Assembly (NCBI RefSeq): GCF_013368755.1
Contig: NC_049561.1
Coordinates: forward strand, 4,526,001 to 4,590,000
Direction: 5' to 3'
DNA: 64,000 bases
Source of the DNA: Talaromyces rugulosus
Lineage: Eukaryota > Ascomycota > Eurotiomycetes > Eurotiales > Trichocomaceae
Shown here: positions 55,870 through 64,000 of the stretch, one piece after another
Layout: the number at the start of each line of letters is the position of its first letter
How positions within the stretch are numbered: the stretch's first letter is position 1
The notes under the pieces: model-generated
What the model was told of the DNA's origin: nothing
The model's database searches: none
What the model saw: the letters and a program-made list of their open reading frames with translations, nothing else
Made by a program: the position numbers and the translations under genes

Positions 55870-56302
55870 ATGGCAAATGCTGTAAACGAGGGAAGGTCGC
55901 AAGTGAAACCGGCGCTGAGCCTGCTTTTGGCAATTTTAGGGGGTCCGGCAATACCAATATCGCTTTTTTGGATGGGTTTTCACTTCTCGAGAATCCATTA
56001 GCCCGGCCGCCCCCATTGCTGCAACGGCCCTTTTTTCGTTCGGCGTTGCGTGCGTGATTGTTTCTGCATACCAGTATGTAGCGGACAACTTTGAGTCGTA
56101 TTGTGCAAGTGCTCAGGCAGTGGTCTTGTTTTTCCGTTATATTGCCGCGGGTATTATCGCTGAGTTTTCGGTGCCTATCCACAACCGGATTGGAGCTCCA
56201 TGGTCCCTCGCTATCTTTGCCTTTATCAGCATGGCGGCTTTGCCCATTCCGATTTTTCTCTATCATTATGGACCAAGAATGCGGAGGACATTTGTGCTAT
56301 AA
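55870..56302 (+). pseudogene. C-terminal stub of an MFS transporter gene
   Basis: Frame one (from 55870) reads VKPALSLLLAILGG then ISLFWMGFHFSR before a TAG at 55999-56001. The next frame carries on from 55997 with APIAATALFSFGVACVIVSA, FRYIAAGIIAEFSVPIHNRI and FLYHYGPRMRRTFVL. Together these are the last three or so helices of a drug:H+ antiporter-type MFS protein, including the GxxxP-like ISLFWMGW motif and a conserved cytoplasmic tail. The first nine helices are missing, with only intergenic sequence upstream. The one-base shift between the parts shows the remnant is not translated intact. Confidence 0.75.
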
Positions 56303-56681
56303 GCTGTTGGGACTTTTCTTAGAATAGACGGCTATTCCCAGCACGAACTGACGTGCATAAATTGTGATTTGACTAGTAAACGTATATTGATGACATAAAA
56401 CCGAGTAAATAACTACGTTTACGGGTTGAGTACCCAGTGGTAGAAGTGAATATTCCGAAATTTAGTCCTCGAACTGACAAATAATCACACATTAAAAGTG
56501 AAAAGAATACAAAACATATTGCCTTCTAATGAAAAGATAAGTGTTGTCTATCCCAATGATCGAGACGACGCCAGGCCATCTGTTGATAATAGAGCCGAAG
56601 ATAAAAGCCTGTGCTGCCTCGTATCCACCAAGGAGTTTCCTATTGGATCATAGAAACAATCAATTGGGAAAAAGAATGGAG

Positions 56682-57649
56682 TTAAAACGAAATGAGTTTG
56701 CGGCCAGTGACAATTCCATGGACCTGTGTTTGTACCTTTGCAAATCTCATGAACGCACATGATTCGCTCTCCAAGTGGTTGAAAAGAGAAGCGAGGGTGA
56801 TGAATTGTTTGTCACATTTAAAGTTTGGACAGTGATAGACCTTTTCTTTGTGGGTCGGTGAATTGAGATGCTTATTCAAATCCATCATGGCTTTGAAGTT
56901 TTTGTGGCAAAGGTAGCATTCCCAGGATTGACCATTGAAGGCTTGGTTGCTTGCCTTGTATTCAACCGACCACTCTTCTAGCCATTCAATTTGCTTGTTG
57001 GTAATTCTTCCAGACGGGTCAAGATTACGAACAATTGCTAGGATCTTTTCACGGTTCAGCGAGGGTGCTCCGGGACAGGAACCTCGCTCTAAATGATGTG
57101 TCAAGCCACTAGCTGAGGTGAATTTGGTGCTGCAGAACGGACACGGCAGACTAGTTCCACGGTGGATTTTGGAGTTGAGGTGCTGAAAAAATACGGGCGA
57201 TTAGTGAACGATCCAAGACAAAGCCATATCTTGTACGTGTATCGTGCTCTTACCATACGTAGGTTGTTTTCATTCATAAAGTGCAGGTCACAGTCCTTGC
57301 AATAGTTCCGGTAGTGACCCCTAGCTTTCATGTGCTGGTCGGCATCCTGCTGCCTGTAGAATTTCTGAGAGCATGTGTCACACTCGATTTTAGGTGCCCA
57401 GTGACCAGTGCTATTCATATGCTGGTTGGCGGCATTTTGAGACGTGAAGTCCTTGGTGCAAGTCTCACAGTCGAATCGCGGGGCCCAGTGATTGGTGCTG
57501 TTCATATGCTGGTTACAAGCACGCCAGGTCCGAAAGGTACGAGTACAGGTCTCACACTCGGGCCAGTGGCCGTACTCATCCATGTGATCATCGCGATCAG
57601 CCTCGCACCAGAAGTCGTCAGGACAGGTGAGGCACTCGTAATCGTACAT
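56682..57649 (-). CDS. C2H2 zinc-finger protein
   Basis: Two minus-strand exons, 57649-57254 and 57182-56682, give 298 residues; the intron (GTAAGA..TTTCAG) joins NENNLRM to HLNSKIHRG. At least four N-terminal fingers of the C-x2-C-x12-H-x5-H form are seen (for example CETCTRTFRTWRACNQHMNS), then CKDC-type and CPFC-type modules across the junction. After a helical linker come two further fingers, CYLCHKNFKAMMDLNKHLNS and one of the form CPNFKCDKQF. C-x2-C-x12-H-x5-H fingers resemble the dsRNA/U1-type class, so RNA as well as DNA binding is possible. No other domain is recognised. The upstream microsatellite lies about 50-140 bp before the start. Confidence 0.8.
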
Positions 57650-57699
57650 CCTGCTAAGGGAAGGCTAATGTAGTGGTGGTACTCCGTGGTGGCTTTAGT

Positions 57700-57790
57700 A
57701 CGTAGTAGGAGTAGAAGTAGTAGTAGTAGTAGCAGAAGTGGTAGTAGGAGAAGTAGTAGTAGCAGAAGTGGTAACAGGAGAAGTGCGAAG
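57700..57790. repeat. (GTA)n/(GTR)n trinucleotide microsatellite
   Basis: An imperfect AGTAGTAGTAG-type tract interrupted by GCAGAAGTG units lies just 5' of the C2H2 gene. Translated on the minus strand it yields a Tyr/Ser/Phe-rich open frame (from 57998) that is an artefact of the repeat. Confidence 0.85.
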
Positions 57791-58394
57791 TTGTAGGAGA
57801 ACGGAGTATATTTAAGGTCGGTGCTGAGCTCCAGGGGCGTACTCTCCGCCGGAGACTATATACTGCCCAGCCAATGGTGTGGGGAAATTGCGAGCTAAAT
57901 AAGTGGGTCTTGGTTAGCCCGAAATCGGGATGCCCCTCCTTTTGTCCAATCATGTTATCGGGTGGAGACTCTGGTACCCACCCATTCAAGATTTGCAATT
58001 GTTTGCAAAAATTTGCAAAACTTGCAAAGCAGAACTCGTACGATATTATCTGTATCCCCAGTTGTTACAAGCCGGAAATCGGCTTTGCAATTTACCGTGA
58101 ACCACAATTACTAGATAGGTCACTTTTCTGCCCGCATTTCCATCCAGCCTGCCCCAATCGGGCCAATCGATCTAGAAGAACCAATGCACGCTATGACCGA
58201 AACAACCAAGATCGAGATCCATCTAAATGCGGGGTGAGGGGCTTATCATAACAAAGCGAAGTGATATTAATTGTATTTTTCAATGGTCAGGACACATACA
58301 GACTTTCACGCCATTCGATAATCATACCGGGCATCGAGGTCGTTCTGAAAGATAGCTTGCGCTACAGCGATTAAACCATTTTATCCATGTAAAA

Positions 58395-59036
58395 ATGACC
58401 GCAACGAAATCTCGTGAAGGAGAGCACCAACAGCCAGAAACACAGGCGCGTCCTCTGTACTTTGCCTACGGCTCCAACTTATCGGCCACACAAATGCGGC
58501 AGCGTTGTACACACGCGCCTGATCACTCGGCAACTCCCCTAGCGCTCGCTAGACTTGATGGTTGGAAATGGATCATCTGTAATCGAGGCTACGCCAATGT
58601 CATTCCACCTGCTAAGTACCGATTTGGCCGTATGGAACAGGAGTGGGGACATTCGACAGAAGACGGTGTAGTATATGGCATACTATACGATCTAAGCTCT
58701 AAAGACGAGTGCTTGCTTGATGGTTATGAAGGTGTGGACCAGCAGGCAACTGCTGGTCAAGGCCAGGTCAGTCGATCTATGAGGCCGCGAGAACAAGGGC
58801 GAGGGGATTATGCGAAATGGTACGTACCGGCGACGGTTGGAAAGTGGTTTATGGGGGTCGATGGCCCAGCCACAGCGACTGTATTGCTGTATGTCGACGA
58901 AGAATCTGCGCTAGAAGGTGCACCAAATGCTGAATACATTCCACGGATGAACCGAGGCATCGAAGAAGCAACAGCGCTAGGCCTCCCTGTTGCATGGACC
59001 GACACTGTCATAAGAAAGTTCATACCAACCACCTAG
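58395..59036 (+). CDS. Gamma-glutamylcyclotransferase-like (GGCT/AIG2) protein
   Basis: This single-exon gene encodes 213 residues. The family converts gamma-glutamyl dipeptides to 5-oxoproline plus amino acid. LYFAYGSNLSATQMRQRC at about residue 20 is the hallmark substrate loop (YGSNL). EDGVVYGILYDLSSKDECLLDGYEGV follows, with the glutamate of the DGYEGV motif in the expected active-site position. The C-terminal half (ALLYVDE-like, EYIPRMNRGIEEA) matches fungal GGCTs. It is cytosolic; no signal is present. Whether it acts on glutathione or on gamma-glutamyl amines is unknown. Confidence 0.88.
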   Translation: MTATKSREGEHQQPETQARPLYFAYGSNLSATQMRQRCTHAPDHSATPLALARLDGWKWIICNRGYANVIPPAKYRFGRMEQEWGHSTEDGVVYGILYDLSSKDECLLDGYEGVDQQATAGQGQVSRSMRPREQGRGDYAKWYVPATVGKWFMGVDGPATATVLLYVDEESALEGAPNAEYIPRMNRGIEEATALGLPVAWTDTVIRKFIPTT

Positions 59037-59601
59037 ATCATCCTAGGGGTGTCTCGATAGATGGTTCGATCAGGATAAGCCCACTGGGCTTCAACTTCAA
59101 GATTCTAGCAATAAGTTCCGTCTTAAGTAAACGAAAAAAGTACTGGCAGTATTTGCACTTGGAAGCTATAACATGCATGTAAATCTCTCTGGAAGAATAT
59201 ACCAGAAAAGATATAGATATCATGCCTTTTATGATTTTATCCTACCACTTCTCCTATGATACTACCAAATTCATAAGTCCCGAGGGGTGCAGGGATGGGG
59301 CGAATCCACCATTTTATCTCCAAGTAAACTTTAAATTGGAGCAGACACGAAAAGTATAAACCTCACTTTGAAAGACGTAGTTTCAGTTATATAAATCACT
59401 AGTAGGAGTTGGCACGTGATCTGCCCTAGGTATGGGTCTTAATCCTTTTATATGCCTTATATTAAATCAATTTGAACTGTTTCGACGCAACCTAAAAAGG
59501 AACATTTGAAACAACGACGGTCGGTCAAAGACAAATTTCCAGATCTCCCAAAGATTATTTCACATACTCAATAAATCATAAAGCAAACCAGAGCGTTCAT
59601 A
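59037..59601. other. Convergent intergenic spacer
   Basis: AT-rich 565 bp between the 3' ends of the GGCT-like gene and the ankyrin gene. Nothing is supported. Confidence 0.35.
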
Positions 59602-61978
59602 TCAACAATTTGGCTCGGTATCTCCCAGAAATGCGTTCTTAAACTGTTTCATACGGCTAGGTCTGACGGCTTGCCGCTCCAAATACTTGTGATAGAGGCT
59701 TGCACGGCCAAATACCACTGCCCCATCCTGTTGCAATTTTCGAGGAGTCTTTTTCTCCGTACAGGGCTTGTCGTTCTCCCTCATGATTTCCTGGATAACC
59801 ATGCAAGACCCATTGCAGAATTGATTACAGTCAGGATGAGTTGTTGGACGGTACCAGACCAGTCCTTCGCACTGTGTGGTTTCTTCTTCAGTGAAAGAGG
59901 TCAAGAATTTGCTCTGTAGCAGCTGAGCAATGCTCGAGCTAGTTGCTGCTAACAGCCCGGCCTGCTGCGGAATGGTCTCCCAGCCGCTCGGTACTTTTGT
60001 GTTGGGCTGAATCAAATCCCCGAAGTCGCTACCCAATATCACCAATGTGTCTTCCAGGTCTCCAAGCATTGCCCATGCTGGAATATTTTTTTCGAGTCTT
60101 ACTTCTCGCTGATTTGCGGTTTCAGTCCTCGAAACGAGATCTGAGAAATGCCACCCGAGAAGTGATCGATTAGACCTCAGTGAAAATCTAAAAGAACGGT
60201 TCATGGCGGCCTTTCTCAGGTTGTCCGCGGTTTGTAGCGACTCGAGTTCTCTCATAATATCTTTTATAACCATCCCAAATGTTTTCATTTGGCCATCCTC
60301 AAGCTTCTTATAAAGCTCTACACTCCAATATCGTTTGATAAAATCATATGCCTCCTGCGTGTCATTAGGACTCCCATTCAAGGCTATGAGAAAACCAACG
60401 TTCGCGGACTTCTTCCTGATTTAAATAAGACAAAGCAAGATGGACTATAAAGGTGAGCTCTGAAACGTGCCAGCCGCGGTCTTTGCTGTGATCATAGATC
60501 AACGTAGCTCGCCGACGAGCACGCATAAGGCGGTCCTCAATATCCCTGTTCTCTGCCAGTGAAACTTGGACACCCCGGTCTACTTTCCACTTGCCTTGTA
60601 TAGTTGCATGAAAAATTCCACTTATAGAAAGCCCTATGCTAGTTGTACCCTCGCGAGCTGCTTGTATTCGAAGTTGTGGTTCGGGTAAGCAGCCGGAAGG
60701 CTTAACCGTCTGGGATAGAACAAGATTGCGAGTCCCAAGCAGCACCGTTGCGTGGCTACAATATCCCAAATATGCTCTCTTTTGAGATAATTCATTCATG
60801 TCACATTCGCGAGTCCACTTTGTTGCAAGACCGATCTCTTTAATAGCTTCGCTCGCCGAGGATGCCTCGACAAAATGCCACTGTACGCCATCTTCCACCT
60901 TTTGCACGGGGAAAATGACAGCTGAAGGGCCAACCAAAAGAACTCCGCCATCAAATTCCATTGAAATAGATATTTCAGCAAAACGAAGTAGCAAGGCAAA
61001 GGGGATTTCCAGGCCTATCCCTGCCTTGCGAGGACGCACTGGGAACCCAACAGCTACAGTGGCACCTCGTAATAGCTTTAACCAGCATATTTCCTCGGCA
61101 CCTTCATCGAAAGAATACGTCTCCCGTGAAAGTTCGATTGAATGTGTAGCAGAGGACCTGAAGCCACTAGAGTTCAAGTTATTGGCCAGTCGAAGTCGTG
61201 GACATGTGACAGAGAGGCCTCGACTCTGTTCTGAATTCCTGAACACGCAGAGAAGCCAACATATTTGTTCGATCGTATCAATTACATTTTCCTTTGAACC
61301 TTTTATGCTCCACGTCTGTTCGTTTTCAACCCGAGATATAGAGGTCCCGGTCGTGAATTTAGGAAATATCACTGGTCCATTTTTCAATTCTTCTACGAGA
61401 TTGGACAGGTTTTCAATCCCTCTGAGACCCCACCTTTGTAGGATATAATCCTCGCAGGATTGCATTTGTGCCTTGTACGAAAACCCAGTCAGAATTACCA
61501 TTTTCAGCAGATCTCTAATGCCAGAGACTTCTGTCTGTAACCAGTCAAACACGTCCCAAGTCGGGACATCAAGGTAGACATTGGTTTGGGAATTCCAATC
61601 CCTCTCTTTGAAGAGAAACTCTAAAGACCCCAAAATAGTTGCCCCCTCTTTAAGAAATCTCTCCACCAAGTTAAATGATCGTCTTTCCAGTGCCATACTC
61701 AGGATTGTCCTACCGTCTTTCGCGACCGAATTCACATCAGCACCATTATCGACCAGTTCCTGGACCGGTCGCATATCATTTTTCCCGATAGCTTCGATTA
61801 ACCTGGAGGTCCAATAGTTCTCCTGGCTGCGATCATCAAATGCACTGCTTGAAGAGTCTTCCAGGAAACAAAATGAGCAGTGCAAATGTTGACATATGCT
61901 GCAATAGTCGAGTCCTACCGGGCACAGCACATAGCATCTGCAACAGCGCCAGAATTGAGCGAAAGGCATGATGAACAA
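59602..61978 (-). CDS. Ankyrin-repeat protein gene with a frame break
   Basis: Two overlapping minus-strand frames appear to belong together. The first (61978 to 60365, 537 residues) begins with a Cys-rich zinc-binding-like start (WRCCRCYVLCP, DYCSICQHLHCSFC), then ankyrin repeats (MRPVQELVDNGADVNSVAKDG, then ILSMALERRSFNLVERFLKEGA), and a long domain with WSIKGSKENVIDTIEQICWL. The second (to 59602) carries an immediately continuing C-terminal domain but lies one base out of frame. The frames overlap around 60365-60397. An intron at 60416-60503 would restore frame (762 residues), but its donor (GTTGAT) is weak and it would remove a stretch that looks coding. A frameshift is therefore likely. 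Function is unknown; the zinc N terminus plus ankyrins suggests a protein-interaction role. Confidence 0.65.
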
Positions 61979-63407
61979 CTATCAAGCAAGTCTCGTTTTG
62001 AATAATATTTAAAATAAATAACATTTAAAAGGAATCCTCCAAATATTTATGTCTGGAGAAAACAGAATTCTAGAGGGATAGGAGTGATTTACGTGTAAAA
62101 TTGCCGACAGCCTTGTTAGCCTAGCTATGCTATGCAAGGCTGTCTACATGTAACAAACTAGGTTACAACCCCGCATGCCAATGCGTGGCATTCCTCAATT
62201 GGTCCAATATAAATATCAGTCATTGGCTTCTCTAAAGGTACACCTTATTATTGCTCTAACCTACATCTGTGAAACTTAGTTAACCTAAAGGTTGATCTCA
62301 TAACCCACGCTTTTTGGAATAAGCAACCCTCTAAGGACCTCGTTGTAGATAGTCTCAGAGATCGAAACGGGCTTGACACCGAACGTGGTATAGTATGGGG
62401 AAGGAGTCTGACACTTGTACAGGGCACAGTTACAGTTTCTAACCGTCAATACGGAGGAAGCAAAATAAAAGGATCTTTAGCCTATCTAGTTCAGAAATAT
62501 AACGTCTAGGTCGTGGATGGGAGATGGCAGTTTGTTGAAAAATAGACTTGATACAGCAACCGAGTAATTCCTGACAAGATTACCCCAAAATTATGAAGAC
62601 TCATTGCCGAAATGAGTTTCACCAGTAAGTATAAGTGTCTATACTCTCCCATCATGTTGGATGGCGTCATGCAAGGCTGTGTAAAATCACATGGGGAATC
62701 TGTTTCAATAATTATCTCTTGCGAAAACTAATAAAATTAACAAATATTAGTGTATTATTCGAATAAATAATACAGTTGGTACTCATATTAATTCATATTT
62801 ATTTGAAATCTGTTTACATTCGATGCTCTACAACATCTATGTATTGCGTTCATTTCAAAACCCATAGATAAGATGAATATTTAAGATCTCATTTTATTCA
62901 ATAACTAGTCCAAAGGAAAACAGACCAAGAAATACAAAAAAAAACAAGAGCATAGACAGACAAATACTCATGATTGATCATTGTATGAGTCGAGGTGACT
63001 CATCGCGCTAAGCCTATTCCAGCCGGAGATCCTCGGCCCTATCTCGCCACCGCTTTGGCATCCGCCAATCAGAACACGATAATCTGCCGGGTTTTTTGAT
63101 ATTTCTCGATTGTCCCCGCCACAAAGAGCTCTTCAGAAGGATTTTTGCTCATCTTTGTCCGCTCAGCCTTGTTTGATTGTTATTCTGTTGCATCTCGTTT
63201 CTTTTGGGTCTCTCATAAATACCCGCCGAGTTTACCTCAAAAGTGTACCTGCTCGGAATCGGACAGCTCAAGCTAAGCCAGTGGCGATTCGTTTGTCAAC
63301 CGATAATCAATCTGATAGTTAGTGATCACACTTTGCACATCATTATTTCTCCGACATCGTCTCACGGCCTCCGTGCGGCGCTTCTTGCGCTGAATACTTC
63401 GATCGAT
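61979..63407. other. AT-rich intergenic region with short inverted repeats
   Basis: About 1.4 kb with no credible gene. GACAGCCTTG at 62106-62115 pairs with CAAGGCTGTC at 62135-62144, and CAAGGCTGT recurs at 62672-62680. This may be a remnant of a small inverted-repeat element, or chance. Confidence 0.35.
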
Positions 63408-64000
63408 ATGAGTAATACCGATGGCATGCCCACTGCGGCGACAAATTCAGAAAACACACCCAGAGGACGGGGCCGATCTGGAGGACATGGACGAGGGCGA
63501 GGGCGTGGCTTCTATCGTGGTCGAGGCCGAAGTCGCGGTCGAGGCGGAGCGGTAGATGCATCCCAGCCGGTTGTCTCGGATTCAGCTGAAGGGCACACCC
63601 TGGCAGAACATACGCCACAGGATTCTTCGCAATCTCGACCTCAACCTCAGCCACACTCACAGACACAGACACACCGACCACGCGAGCGGACACGAGGACA
63701 GGCTTCGAGAGGAAACCGCGGGGGTCGTGCGTCACGAGGAAAAAACAATGGTGGTAGAACAACGGATACTCGACCAGTGAGCGGACCTTCAGCACAAATT
63801 GGCGGTCGGACATTTGGTGGTCGATTGACAAGAGATGACGCCGAGGCCGCAGAGCCTACTGGGGGTGATCAGGAGAGTTTGGTCGAAGGCGAAAATCTAC
63901 GTGCAGATGCCCCGGAATTCTACCCAGATCAGCAATACTCTTCACACGCGCATCCGAAACCTGTGCCCAAGACACCTAAATCTCGTCCTCGGCAAGACGC
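63408..64000 (+). CDS. RGG-rich protein N terminus, possibly NF-X1/Fap1-type (partial)
   Basis: The gene starts at 63408 and runs off the right edge (197 codons seen). The N terminus is low-complexity: many RGRGRG and RGG units from residue ~18 to 50, a Gln/His-rich stretch, then GGRTFGGRLTRDDAEAAEP, NLRADAPEFYPDQQ and PKTPKSRPR. RGG-rich tails of this kind precede the RING and NF-X1 zinc fingers in fungal Fap1-like proteins, and the LTRDDAEA plus ADAPEF pattern suggests that family. The fingers themselves lie outside the window, so the identity is inference. RGG tracts bind RNA or are arginine-methylated. Confidence 0.55.
   Translation, partial: MSNTDGMPTAATNSENTPRGRGRSGGHGRGRGRGFYRGRGRSRGRGGAVDASQPVVSDSAEGHTLAEHTPQDSSQSRPQPQPHSQTQTHRPRERTRGQASRGNRGGRASRGKNNGGRTTDTRPVSGPSAQIGGRTFGGRLTRDDAEAAEPTGGDQESLVEGENLRADAPEFYPDQQYSSHAHPKPVPKTPKSRPRQD

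Noticed and set aside
57654..57998. Tyr/Phe/Ser-rich minus-strand open frame
   Set aside because: The composition arises from translation of the (GTA)n microsatellite; no family resemblance.

Overview
This window is nuclear DNA of a filamentous ascomycete. The evidence is short GT..AG introns of about 45-90 nt in most genes, compact gene spacing, fungal-type families (rhodopsin-domain integral membrane protein, Mrc1, Rib7, an AA5 copper oxidase, sedolisin, NatD) and a repetitive alpha-factor-type pheromone precursor. Family resemblance suggests Eurotiomycetes (Aspergillus/Penicillium/Talaromyces-like); that placement is inference. Exon boundaries were read by eye from splice signals, frame continuity and family alignment.

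Layout. 1-7.3 kb: an empty left edge, a seven-helix rhodopsin-domain protein, an APC-family permease with a 24-nt micro-exon, and a microbial-type PARG/macro protein. 7.7-17 kb is a housekeeping block: RIB7 (riboflavin), MRC1 (replication checkpoint), RTF1 (Paf1 complex) and COQ7 (ubiquinone). 18-32.9 kb: a BBE-like flavin oxidase, a stand-alone LigD-type 3'-phosphoesterase domain protein, an ABCC transporter, a GNAT acetyltransferase, a raffinose synthase/Sip1-like GH36 protein and a secreted Ser/Thr-rich protein. 33-35.9 kb is a scar-like interval with an internal telomere repeat, a decayed acidic reading frame, a small coiled-coil gene and a dead MYND gene. 35.9-46.4 kb returns to conserved genes: a three-finger zinc protein, NOP7 (pescadillo), PIG-U/GAB1, NatD and a succinate-semialdehyde dehydrogenase, with a dead ankyrin gene in between. 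46.4-56.3 kb is gene-poor and holds a four-copy pheromone precursor, a galactose-oxidase-like AA5_2 enzyme, a sedolisin with a stop codon inside its signal peptide, and the stub of an MFS transporter. 56.7-64 kb: a C2H2 protein with a microsatellite upstream, a gamma-glutamylcyclotransferase-like protein, an ankyrin protein with a frame break, and the 5' end of an RGG-rich gene that runs off the window.

The genes do not form one pathway. Conserved genes occur in tight pairs (convergent RIB7/MRC1, divergent RTF1/COQ7, divergent NOP7/PIG-U, convergent PIG-U/NatD). They are separated by fast-changing stretches that carry secreted proteins and four or five gene relics. The observations most worth following are the pheromone-like precursor with no dibasic Kex2 sites, the UAG inside an otherwise intact sedolisin, and the interstitial telomere repeat at the edge of a relic-rich interval.
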